DNA of 13,279 nucleotides from Deinococcus sp. (GTDB lineage Bacteria > Deinococcota > Deinococci > Deinococcales > Deinococcaceae), in assembly GCA_018260275.1 (NCBI GenBank), contig JAGLBK010000060.1:1-13279 (forward strand), in the 5' to 3' direction. The notes beneath the pieces are model-generated. The model worked only from the letters and a program-made list of their open reading frames with translations, was not told the origin of the DNA and ran no database searches. This document shows, in pieces, positions 7,849-13,279 of this stretch; the stretch's first letter is position 1; every line of letters starts with the position of its first letter. The translations under genes were made by a program, and so were the position numbers.

Positions 7849-8779
7849 AAGTTCTCAGTTTTGGAGAAAAGGCACCCAATGCCGCCTCCAGCGTGCCCAG
7901 CCGCGCCTGCACCAGCTTTTGCGGTTCGCGGTTATATCCCCCGGCCATAACGCAAACCAGCGGAATTCTGGCCCGCGCCGCCCAGCGGAATACCCGTTCG
8001 TCACGGCGGCGCACTCCGGCCAGGGTCAGCGCCAGCCGTCCCAGTTGGTCACCCGCCAGCACGTCGGCTCCAGCCAGATAGAACACGAAATCGGGCGTGA
8101 AAGCTCCGACCACCGGCGCAATCTGGCGGTCCAGGGCGGCCAGATAAGCCGCGTCGTCTGCGCCGTCGGGCAGGTTTACGTCCAGCCCGCTGACTTCCTT
8201 GTCGAACGGGTAATTGTTTGCGCCGTGGACGCTGACGGTCAGCGCGCGCGGCTCACCTGCCAGCATGGAGGCGGTGCCGTTGCCCTGATGCACGTCGAAA
8301 TCCAGCACCAGGATGCGCCGGGCGTGGCCCTCATCGAGCAGCCACTGCGCTGAGATGACCACATCGTTGAGGAAAGAAAAGCCCTCGGCGTGGTCGCGGT
8401 AGGCGTGGTGGGTGCCGCCGCCGAAATTGATGCCCAGCCCCAGGCGCAGCGCGTCCTGAGTAGCCGCAAAGGTCGCTCCGCTGCTGCCCAGACCGCGCTC
8501 AACGACGCTGTCGGTCCACGCGAAACCCATCGCCCTCTCCTCGGCCCGCGTCACCTCGCCTGCTCGCCAGCGGCGCAGATACTGCGCGTCGTGAACCCGT
8601 TCGGCCAGCGCCCAGGGCAAATCGGGGGCGTCCAGCAGGGGCAGCTTGCGGGCGGCCTGGGTCAGCAGGTCTTCCATGACGGCGCGGGGCATGAACTGAC
8701 GCCGGGGAGCCGGGGCACTGGCGTAAGCGGCGCGGCGGTAGGCGGTCCAGGCGCGGTAGGGGTGTAAAAACTCGGCCAC
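7841..8779 (-). CDS. Histone-deacetylase-family zinc amidohydrolase (HDAC11/AcuC-like)
   Basis: A 312-residue arginase/deacetylase-fold enzyme, close to the 300-residue length of class IV-like bacterial HDAC homologues. Catalytic residues are visible: the His pair in GGGTHHAYRDHAEGFSFLND (124-125); zinc ligands Asp162 and His164 in LDFDVHQGNGTA; the third zinc ligand Asp239 in AGADVLAGDQLGRL; and Tyr282 in MAGGYN. Relatives remove acyl groups from acetyl-lysine, acetylated polyamines or other amides; the substrate here cannot be read from sequence. The start is GTG-8779, since FLHPYRAW and RQFMPRAVMEDLL match the usual N-terminal part of the fold and a -10 hexamer lies six bases upstream. It is divergent from the csaA-like gene. 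Confidence 0.9.
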   Translation of the reverse strand: MAEFLHPYRAWTAYRRAAYASAPAPRRQFMPRAVMEDLLTQAARKLPLLDAPDLPWALAERVHDAQYLRRWRAGEVTRAEERAMGFAWTDSVVERGLGSSGATFAATQDALRLGLGINFGGGTHHAYRDHAEGFSFLNDVVISAQWLLDEGHARRILVLDFDVHQGNGTASMLAGEPRALTVSVHGANNYPFDKEVSGLDVNLPDGADDAAYLAALDRQIAPVVGAFTPDFVFYLAGADVLAGDQLGRLALTLAGVRRRDERVFRWAARARIPLVCVMAGGYNREPQKLVQARLGTLEAALGAFSPKLRTST

Positions 8780-8785
8780 CTGCTT

Positions 8786-8791
8786 AGGGTA
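8786..8791 (-). promoter_or_regulatory. Candidate leaderless -10 (TACCCT) for the HDAC-family gene
   Basis: On the minus strand TACCCT is followed by six bases and then GTG-8779. The intergenic gap is only 51 bp, so both divergent promoters must overlap. No -35 is recognisable. Confidence 0.45.
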
Positions 8792-8819
8792 CGCCGCGCA
8801 CCGATGCCGCGCCGCACAC

Positions 8820-8825
8820 TACCTT
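8820..8825 (+). promoter_or_regulatory. Candidate leaderless -10 (TACCTT) for the csaA-like gene
   Basis: TACCTT is followed by five bases and then ATG-8831. Together with the minus-strand hexamer at 8791-8786 it forms a back-to-back divergent pair in a 51-bp gap. Confidence 0.4.
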
Positions 8826-8830
8826 GCCCT

Positions 8831-9190
8831 ATGGCAAGCGACCTGAAACCGACCACGATGTTCGAGGGCACTATCGGCAAGCTGGATATCCGCCTGGGCA
8901 AAGTGCTCAGCGCCGAGCTGGAGCCGAGTGCCCCGAAACGGTCCTACCGCCTGAAAATCGATTTCGGCAAGTATGGCGTGCGGACCAGCGTCGGGCGGTT
9001 TACCGGACACACGCCGGAAGAACTGACTGGTCAGCAGGTGCTGGGCGTACTGAATTTCGGTCCGCGCCAGATCGGTGAAGTGCAGAGCGACGTGCTGGTG
9101 CTGGGGATTCAGTTCAGGGGGGCGGACAGTGGCGAGGCCACCCCGCTGATTCCGCTGCTGGAAGGCAAACTGGGCAGCAAGGTGTTCTAA
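8831..9190 (+). CDS. CsaA-like tRNA-binding (EMAPII/OB-fold) protein
   Basis: A 119-residue stand-alone tRNA-binding domain, like CsaA and the C-terminal domain of bacterial methionyl-tRNA synthetase. Typical segments are KLDIRLGKVLSAE, SYRLKIDFGKYGVRTSVGRF, ELTGQQVLGVLNFGPRQIGEVQSDVLVLG and a C-terminal PLIPLLEGKLGSKVF. CsaA dimers bind tRNA and have been described as chaperones linked to protein export in Bacillus. The frame is open from 8804, but ATG-8831 gives the usual start and is preceded by a TACCTT. The 10 residues before KLDIRLG are slightly longer than typical. Confidence 0.88.
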   Translation: MASDLKPTTMFEGTIGKLDIRLGKVLSAELEPSAPKRSYRLKIDFGKYGVRTSVGRFTGHTPEELTGQQVLGVLNFGPRQIGEVQSDVLVLGIQFRGADSGEATPLIPLLEGKLGSKVF

Positions 9191-9436
9191 CGCATTCGAC
9201 AAAAAGAAGTTGCTTTGTGGCCCCCTCTGCTACGCAGCTCTGCGAGTCACCCCTTGCTTCGCAAGGCCCTCTCCCACCAGGGTAGAGGGTCAACAGCGCA
9301 AAACATTCTTATATCAAATGCGCCAGAGCAGCAGGCGTAGTTGCACGTAAAAACGGCTTCCCGGTGCCAGCGCGATCAGCAACGTCACCGCCGGGCGGGG
9401 CTTTCATCACAGGGTTCACGGAGGCATCATGGCGGT
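9191..9436. other. Spacer with three adjacent hairpins, then a translation-start region
   Basis: A 246-bp gap with no convincing gene. The first third is a cluster of inverted repeats (9233-9289, separate entry). The A/T-rich stretch near 9300-9320 (CATTCTTATATCAAAT) could hold a promoter for the nitronate monooxygenase, but no clear -35/-10 spacing was found. The right end carries GGAGG at 9420-9424. Confidence 0.4.
9233..9289. repeat. Cluster of three hairpins, REP/MITE-like
   Basis: Three inverted repeats abut within 57 bp: CGCA/TGCG (9233-9236, 9241-9244; 4-nt loop); CCTTGC/GCAAGG (9252-9257, 9261-9266; loop TTC); and CCCTCTCCC/GGG(T)AGAGGG (9267-9275, 9280-9289; one bulged T). The composition, especially the CCCTCTCCC...AGAGGG hairpin, is like short interspersed palindromic repeats found in many GC-rich genomes. 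No T-run follows on either strand, so it is not a classical terminator, although it could stabilise the csaA-like mRNA end. Confidence 0.5.
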
Positions 9437-9440
9437 ATGA
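9429..9440 (+). CDS. Possible three-codon leader ORF (MAV) before nitronate monooxygenase
   Basis: GGAGG (9420-9424) sits four bases before an ATG that reads ATG GCG GTA TGA. Its stop overlaps the ATG of the main gene as ATGA. The ribosome site is too far (12 nt) from the main start but within reach of this minimal frame, so ribosomes may initiate here and restart. It may equally be chance. Confidence 0.25.
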   Translation: MAV

Positions 9441-10450
9441 ATCCGCTGATGCAGCGCCTCGGCCTGAGCAGGCCCATCGTCCTGGCACCCATGGCGGGCG
9501 GCATCACCACGCCGGAACTGGTCGCCGCCGTGTCGGGGGCGGGCGGTCTGGGCAGCGTCGGCGCGGCTTACTTCACACCGCAGCAGATCAGGGCGGCGGG
9601 CGCGGCCACCCGGACACTGACCGCGAGGCCGTTTGCCCTGGGTCTGTTTGCGCCACAGGAACTGCCGGAAGTGACCGCCGCGCAGCAGGCCGCCGCTATC
9701 ACCGAACTGGCCCCGCTGCACGCCGAACTGGGCCTCGCGCTGCCCACTTTGCCCCCGCAGGTGCAGCCGGACTTTGACGCGCAGTTTGAGGCTGTGTTGG
9801 ACGTACACCCGGCGGTCTTTTCCTTTGCTTTCGGGCGTATCGAAAGGGCGCAGCTGGACGAACTGAAGCGGCGCGGCATCCTGAGCATCGGCACAGCGAC
9901 CAGCACAGAGGAAGCGGTCATGCTGGCGGCAGACGGGGTAGAGGCCGTGGTGGTGCAGGGTGGCGCGGCGGGCGGGCACCGGGGCGGCTGGGTGCAGGAC
10001 GACTTCGCGGGCACACTGGAACTTGTTCGGAAAACGGTACAGGCCGTTCAAATCCCGGTGATCGCTGCTGGTGGCCTGATGACCCGCGAAGACGTGCGGG
10101 CCGCGCTGAATGCTGGGGCCAGTCTGGTGCAGTGCGGCACCGCCTTTTTACGTGCCAGCGAGGCCGGAACCTCTGCGCCTTACCGCGAGGCTCTGGCGCA
10201 GGCCAAAGCGGGCGACACGGTCCTTACCCGGAATTTTAGTGGGCGCACCGCACGCGGGCTTAAAAACACTGTCTCCGAGCAGCTTTCACAGCCTTTGCCC
10301 TACCCTTACCAGAATGCGCTGACCGGGCCGCTGCGGGCCGAGGCTGCCCGGCAGGGCCGCGCCGAATTCATCAGCCTGTGGGCGGGCGAAGGCGTCTGGC
10401 AAGGCCGTGTGGGAAGTGCAGCCGAGATTCTAGAGGCGCTGTGTCCATAA
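9437..10450 (+). CDS. Nitronate monooxygenase (2-nitropropane dioxygenase family)
   Basis: A 337-residue FMN-dependent TIM-barrel flavoprotein. It oxidises alkyl nitronates, such as propionate 3-nitronate, which protects the cell from these toxins. Family segments: PIVLAPMAGGITTPELVAAVSGAGGLGSVGA at the N-terminus, RPFALGLFAP, VVVQGGAAGGHRGGW with candidate catalytic His181, and the FMN phosphate site IPVIAAGGLMTREDVRAALNAGASLVQCGTAFL. The C-terminal part contains NFSGRTARGLKN, typical of the family. The frame is open from 9341, but family alignment starts at MNPLMQRLGLSRPIV (ATG-9437). The GNAT gene follows after 13 bp. Confidence 0.9.
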   Translation: MNPLMQRLGLSRPIVLAPMAGGITTPELVAAVSGAGGLGSVGAAYFTPQQIRAAGAATRTLTARPFALGLFAPQELPEVTAAQQAAAITELAPLHAELGLALPTLPPQVQPDFDAQFEAVLDVHPAVFSFAFGRIERAQLDELKRRGILSIGTATSTEEAVMLAADGVEAVVVQGGAAGGHRGGWVQDDFAGTLELVRKTVQAVQIPVIAAGGLMTREDVRAALNAGASLVQCGTAFLRASEAGTSAPYREALAQAKAGDTVLTRNFSGRTARGLKNTVSEQLSQPLPYPYQNALTGPLRAEAARQGRAEFISLWAGEGVWQGRVGSAAEILEALCP

Positions 10451-10478
10451 GTCCGGAGGCCCTGTGCCCATAAATCTG
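10433..10478 (+). repeat. Imperfect tandem duplication (23 bp x 2) at a gene junction
   Basis: Bases 10433-10455 and 10456-10478 match at 19 of 23 positions by eye. The first copy encodes the last residues and stop of nitronate monooxygenase; the second spans the gap and the GTG start and first codons of the acetyltransferase. Both contain a CTGTG(T/C)CCATAA core. Confidence 0.75.
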
Positions 10479-10967
10479 CGTCCCCTGTGCCCCGGCGACG
10501 AGGACTACGCCGTGCAGTGGGGCCAGGACCGGGAATTCTGTCTCGCCAACGGCTGGGAACCCGATCTGCCTGCCGGGCGCATCCGGGCACACTGGCGCGG
10601 CCTCATCACTGCGCCGCCCAGACAGTTTCTACGGCTCGGTATCGTGCAGGACGGCGTGCTGGTCGGCTATACCGATCTGGCCGACCTGGTCGCCGTTTCG
10701 GGCGAACTGGGCATCGCTATAGGGGAGAGCCGCCTGTGGGGCCAGGGCATCGGCACGGCAGCGGGCCAGCTGATGCTGCGCCACGCTTTTGAAGTGCTGG
10801 GCCTGGAACGCGTCTGGGCCGAGGTTCACGAACCCAACCAGCGTTCGCACGCGCTGATGCACCGGCTGGGCTTTGTAGAAATTGGCCGCGAAGGGACAGA
10901 CCTGTACCGGGGTCAGACGGTGGGGTTGGTGCAGTACAAACGGAATCGGCCCACCAGGGATCAGTGA
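10464..10967 (+). CDS. GNAT-family N-acetyltransferase (RimJ/RimL-like)
   Basis: A 167-residue acetyltransferase that transfers acetyl from acetyl-CoA. The start INLRPLCPGDEDYAVQW is typical of the RimL-like branch (acts on N-termini or small amines and antibiotics). The acetyl-CoA loop is RLWGQGIGTAAGQLML (about 90-105), followed by GLERVWAEVHEPNQRSHALMHRLGFVEIGRE, the usual motif B. The start is GTG-10464, with GGAGG at 10455-10459 four bases upstream. It is probably co-transcribed with the nitronate monooxygenase. Its TGA overlaps the 3' end of lepB by 7 bp. Substrate not predictable. Confidence 0.9.
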   Translation: MPINLRPLCPGDEDYAVQWGQDREFCLANGWEPDLPAGRIRAHWRGLITAPPRQFLRLGIVQDGVLVGYTDLADLVAVSGELGIAIGESRLWGQGIGTAAGQLMLRHAFEVLGLERVWAEVHEPNQRSHALMHRLGFVEIGREGTDLYRGQTVGLVQYKRNRPTRDQ

Positions 10968-11662
10968 CTCTGCCCGGCCAGCCAGCGCGGGTTCCAGCGC
11001 ACCTCGCCGCTGTACTTCACCCGCTGTTCGGGATGCGCTGCGCCGTCGCAGGGTGGGGTCGCGTCGGCTTTGCGGGCCAGCGGCCACACGCTGAGCACGG
11101 CACGCCCGGCCACGTCCCGCAGGTCTACCGGGCCAAAGACCCGGCTGTCGAGGCTTCCGCCGGGGCTGCGGTTGTCGCCCATCACGAAGTAGTGCCTGGC
11201 GGGCACGGTCAGCGCCGGAAAGTTCGCCAGGTCGCTGGACGTGTCGTGGCAAAATCTGTCCCAGTAATTCATGGTGCCTGGCTCGGCCACCGCCTGTCCA
11301 TTGACATAGACCGTACCCTGCTGCACTTTGATCTGGTCGCCCGGCACGCCGACCACCCGCTTGACCAGATAAGGGCGGTAATTCCAGGGCAGCGGCAACC
11401 CCCGGTACCTGTTCTGCCACTCCTGCGCGGCCTCGCGCGGCGGCTTGAACACGACGATGTCGCCGCGCCGGTACTCGCCAACGCCCAGTCGGTGCGCCCA
11501 GCCTTCTGCCCTGGGCACGACCAGTTCCTCACCGTTTCTCAGGCTGGGCAGCATGCTCGCGCCGTCTACCCTGACGCCCGTGGCGCCGGACTGCGTCAAC
11601 AGCAGTGCGTAGACCAGTGGAGAAAGCCATTCGCGCCAGAGCGAGTGCCACCGGGCCTTCAC
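10961..11662 (-). CDS. lepB: Signal peptidase I
   Basis: A 233-residue serine-lysine peptidase (S26) that removes signal peptides on the outer face of the membrane. One N-terminal membrane helix (about 11-28) is followed by box B GASMLPSL with nucleophile Ser36, box D YLVKRVVGVPGDQ with general base Lys101, and box E MGDNRSPGGSLDSRVFGPV (about 161-179). A FKPP and a long loop with two Trp lie between boxes B and D. A last segment (RAVLSVWPL) completes the fold. The frame is open to 11869, but I chose GTG-11662, which overlaps the previous gene's TGA as GTGA and puts the membrane helix at the normal place. Sitting in an operon with a PadR repressor is unusual for a signal peptidase, suggesting a second, regulated paralogue. 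Confidence 0.92.
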   Translation of the reverse strand: MKARWHSLWREWLSPLVYALLLTQSGATGVRVDGASMLPSLRNGEELVVPRAEGWAHRLGVGEYRRGDIVVFKPPREAAQEWQNRYRGLPLPWNYRPYLVKRVVGVPGDQIKVQQGTVYVNGQAVAEPGTMNYWDRFCHDTSSDLANFPALTVPARHYFVMGDNRSPGGSLDSRVFGPVDLRDVAGRAVLSVWPLARKADATPPCDGAAHPEQRVKYSGEVRWNPRWLAGQSH

Positions 11663-11997
11663 CGCGTGGCCCCGGATTGGGTCGCCGGAACAGAATGCCC
11701 GCCGCTCTGCACGGCGTAGGCCGCTCCGCCCAGTGCTGCGCCGACCAGAAGCAACCGCGCCATAGGCCGCAGCAGATAGACCCGCGCCAGATTGAGGGCC
11801 AGTCGGTAGGCCGGACCCGCCTCGTTCAGCGCGCGTGCCCAGGCCATTTCCTCGCTCAGGCCCTCGCAACGGGCGTCCAGCGCCGTCTGGTACAGGTTGC
11901 CGCGCAGTTCAGCCTGCACTTTGCCACGGACCCGGCGGGGCACCAGGCACGTCGCGCACCTCAAATACGCTTCGGCCTGCCTGGGAACGCCGCTCAC
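11659..11997 (-). CDS. Small membrane protein of the PadR-lepB cassette (HAAS/permease-prefix-like)
   Basis: A 112-residue protein from GTG-11997; GTG-12000 directly before it is equally possible. The first 70 residues are helical and soluble (AEAYLRCATCLVPRRVRGKVQAELRGNLYQ, then GLSEEMAWARALNEAGPAYRLALNLARVYLL). This spacing resembles the short helical domain (HAAS or permease-prefix type) often encoded next to PadR regulators; that is a resemblance by eye. Residues about 79-96 (MARLLLVGAALGGAAYAV) form one membrane segment, and the tail is polar. CATC near residue 15 has two cysteines. GTG-11997 overlaps the PadR stop as GTGA, and its own TGA overlaps the lepB start likewise. It could pass a membrane signal to PadR or assist LepB. 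Confidence 0.7.
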   Translation of the reverse strand: MSGVPRQAEAYLRCATCLVPRRVRGKVQAELRGNLYQTALDARCEGLSEEMAWARALNEAGPAYRLALNLARVYLLRPMARLLLVGAALGGAAYAVQSGGHSVPATQSGATR

Positions 11998-12311
11998 CAC
12001 AGGCTCCGGAGTGCCGAATCGAAGCTGGCATAGCTCTGGCGTTTGCGGTCCAGCTCGGCCCGGCCTGTAGTGGTCAGCAGATAGGTCCTGACTGGCGGGC
12101 CGCCCCGTGCAGGAGCCATTTCGCTGGAGCTGAGGTAGCCCGCCCGCTCCAGGCGGTGCAGCGCCGGGTACAGGCTGCCCGCGTTCAGCGTGATTTGCCC
12201 CCCGGTCAGGCTGCTCACGCGCTTGGCGATGTCCTGCCCATAGCCGCCTTCACGCTCCAGCACACTGAGCAAGATCAGATCGAGGTTGCCTTTAAACAGG
12301 TTCAGATCCAT
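11994..12311 (-). CDS. PadR-family transcriptional repressor
   Basis: A 105-residue PadR protein of the short (subfamily 2) type. The N-terminal winged helix is clear: MDLNLFKGNLDLILLSVLEREGGYGQDIAKRV, then GSLYPALHRLERAGYLSSS and the wing RTYLLTTTGRAELDRKRQ. Members dimerise through the C-terminal helix and usually repress their own operon, releasing DNA on binding a small molecule or a membrane partner. ATG-12311 is preceded by repeated TAT-containing hexamers (12318-12350) that could be its operator. It is first in a cassette with the membrane protein and lepB, with GTGA overlaps throughout. Confidence 0.95.
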   Translation of the reverse strand: MDLNLFKGNLDLILLSVLEREGGYGQDIAKRVSSLTGGQITLNAGSLYPALHRLERAGYLSSSEMAPARGGPPVRTYLLTTTGRAELDRKRQSYASFDSALRSLW

Positions 12312-12317
12312 TCTGGC

Positions 12318-12350
12318 TATCAGTATCCGATATCAGAATATGAGTATGGT
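12318..12350 (-). promoter_or_regulatory. Candidate PadR operator/promoter
   Basis: In plus-strand sense the 33 bp contain TATCAG, TATCCG, TATCAG, TATGAG and TATGGT in near-tandem order, and an imperfect palindrome around GATATC (12326-12337). The site is 7-40 bp upstream of the PadR start and overlaps any promoter for the cassette (a TATTCT can be read on the minus strand). PadR operators are usually AT-rich palindromes of this kind. Confidence 0.5.
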
Positions 12351-12359
12351 GCAGCAAAG

Positions 12360-12383
12360 AAAAACCGCCCCAATACGAGGCGG
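12360..12383 (-). terminator. Rho-independent terminator after the BON/LysM gene
   Basis: On the minus strand CCGCCTC pairs with GGGGCGG (one wobble) around a GTATT loop, followed by TTTTT. It ends 48 bp before the PadR start, so the BON/LysM gene and the PadR cassette are separate units. Confidence 0.9.
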
Positions 12384-12402
12384 CTTTGCGGAATCTTAGA
12401 AC

Positions 12403-13125
12403 TCAGCCGGGGATACGGATTTGCTGACCGACCTGAATCGCGTTGGGGTTACTGATGTTGTTGAAGTGGGCGATGTCCTTGTAACGCATCTCGTCGCCGT
12501 AGTACTTCTGGGCAATGGCGCTGAGGGTATCGCCGCTTTTCACGGTGTAGACGGTGTCGCCAGTGCTCTGGTCCTTTTCCTTGGACAGTTCCTTGGCACC
12601 TGCACGCACCGAGACGCCGCTGACGTCCACGCCGGTCACGCCGCTGACACCCTGAGCCACCTGCTGGAGCAGACGCAGTTCGTGGTCGCTGTCCACGGCG
12701 CCGCGCAGCACGACGCTGGTGCCGCTCTGAAGCACGTCAATGGGGTTGTCGGTCAGTTCACCGTTACCGCGCACCGCCGAGAGCACTTCCTTGGCGATCC
12801 GGCTCTGGTCCTCGAACGCCTTCTCGTCGAACTGGGCTGCGCCCGCGCTCTGCTGCACGATGTCGCCCATCTGCACGTTGCTGACATCGGCGGGGGCAGA
12901 AGCCTGCTCCAGCACGCTCACGCCGCTCACGTCCACGTTCTTGACACCGCTGATTCCGCCGACCACGGCGTTAATCAGGCCAACCTGACTCTGATGCTGA
13001 ACCTGGCCCACCACTTTCACGGTGCCGCCCTGTTCCTGCACGTTCAGCCCCAGTGGGGACAGCACCGGGTTGGCATTGATAGCGTCTTTGATTCGGTCCG
13101 TCGTATTTTTTCCAAAAGGCCACAT
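12403..13125 (-). CDS. Double-BON, LysM-domain protein (Kbp/YgaU-like)
   Basis: A 240-residue protein with no signal peptide or membrane helix visible. Residues about 8-72 and 105-173 are two BON domains, both ending in nearly the same SGV..VDVSGVSV, so they probably arose by duplication. An acidic linker (74-104) separates them. Residues about 191-239 are a LysM domain (YTVKSGDTLSAIAQKYYGDEMRYKDIAHFN, then PNAIQVGQQIRIP). E. coli Kbp (YgaU), a cytoplasmic K+-binding protein, is one BON plus LysM in about 150 residues; this version has an extra BON. A role in ion sensing or envelope binding is inferred. ATG-13125 lacks a Shine-Dalgarno but has a TAGAGT six bases upstream. Confidence 0.88.
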   Translation of the reverse strand: MWPFGKNTTDRIKDAINANPVLSPLGLNVQEQGGTVKVVGQVQHQSQVGLINAVVGGISGVKNVDVSGVSVLEQASAPADVSNVQMGDIVQQSAGAAQFDEKAFEDQSRIAKEVLSAVRGNGELTDNPIDVLQSGTSVVLRGAVDSDHELRLLQQVAQGVSGVTGVDVSGVSVRAGAKELSKEKDQSTGDTVYTVKSGDTLSAIAQKYYGDEMRYKDIAHFNNISNPNAIQVGQQIRIPG

Positions 13126-13131
13126 GGCTGC

Positions 13132-13137
13132 ACTCTA
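13132..13137 (-). promoter_or_regulatory. Candidate leaderless -10 (TAGAGT) for the BON/LysM gene
   Basis: On the minus strand TAGAGT is followed by six bases and ATG-13125. No Shine-Dalgarno and no strong -35 are present. Confidence 0.45.
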
Positions 13138-13196
13138 CACCACCCTGTAACCTTCGACACCTTTGCTAAAGGGACGATTGTCCTGTATCTCATTAT

Positions 13197-13279
13197 CCTA
13201 GTAACCTCAAGTGCTAGGGGATACCTGACGGCACAAGAAAGCGGAAGCTTGAGGTATGCCTACCAAATTGCTTCCGCTT
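13197..13279 (+). other. Structured region at the right edge, possible gene start or leader RNA
   Basis: The last 83 bases hold three inverted repeats: CCTAG/CTAGG (13197-13201, 13214-13218); ACCTCAAG/CTTGAGGT (13204-13211, 13248-13255); and AAGCGGAAGC/GCTTCCGCTT (13239-13248, 13270-13279), a perfect 10-bp stem whose 21-nt loop contains a small GGTA/TACC pair. An ATG at 13256 opens a frame (MPTKLLPL) that runs off the edge, with GAGG too close to it to be a good ribosome site. A gene start, a terminator for a gene beyond the edge, or a regulatory leader are all possible. Confidence 0.35.

Noticed and set aside
9341..9436. Upstream extension of nitronate monooxygenase
   Set aside because: The added 32 residues are Arg/Ser-rich, unlike the family, and ATG-9437 fits the usual N-terminus.
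11663..11869. N-terminal extension of LepB
   Set aside because: The extra residues are Gly/Arg-rich shadow of the upstream membrane protein gene. GTG-11662 gives a normal signal peptidase start and a GTGA overlap.

Overview
The window is GC-rich, densely packed bacterial DNA with the character of a Deinococcus chromosome. This is inferred from the protein families present together (GGPP-type prenyl synthase, DinB-superfamily protein, BON/LysM protein, PadR cassette) and from promoters. Six start codons have a TANNNT -10 hexamer only 5-7 nt upstream, which fits the leaderless transcription reported as common in Deinococcus. I cannot name the species. All products are of chromosomal type. I see no insertion sequence, prophage, plasmid gene, CRISPR array, tRNA or rRNA.

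Layout. The first 25 codons of dnaJ lie on the minus strand at the left edge. Diverging from it is a polyprenyl (probably geranylgeranyl) diphosphate synthase (315-1304). A palindrome-rich spacer follows, then a Big2-CAP lipoprotein (1470-2330) closed by a good terminator, then pyroglutamyl-peptidase I (2402-3040). Converging on it is a three-gene minus-strand operon (4259 down to 3037): a two-helix membrane protein with a C-terminal winged helix, a DinB-like protein and a 96-residue unknown. Next on the minus strand are rpmI-rplT with their own promoter and terminator, without infC beside them, and prfC (RF3) upstream.

The right half holds an orphan TAXI-type periplasmic binding protein (6955-7848), a histone-deacetylase-family amidohydrolase (7841-8779, minus) and, divergent from it across 51 bp, a CsaA-like tRNA-binding protein (8831-9190). 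A spacer with three adjacent hairpins precedes nitronate monooxygenase (9437-10450) and a GNAT acetyltransferase (10464-10967). The minus-strand cassette 12311-10961 encodes a PadR repressor, a small membrane protein and signal peptidase I, joined by GTGA overlaps. A double-BON/LysM protein (12403-13125) and a structured 3' edge finish the window.

Functional picture. Most genes are housekeeping: translation (prfC, rpmI, rplT, csaA-like), folding (dnaJ), isoprenoids, protein turnover and envelope proteins. The parts most likely to hold something undescribed are the PadR-membrane protein-signal peptidase cassette, which suggests a regulated protein-export module, and the membrane winged-helix/DinB/unknown operon. 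Three convergent gene pairs overlap at their stop codons with no terminator between them.
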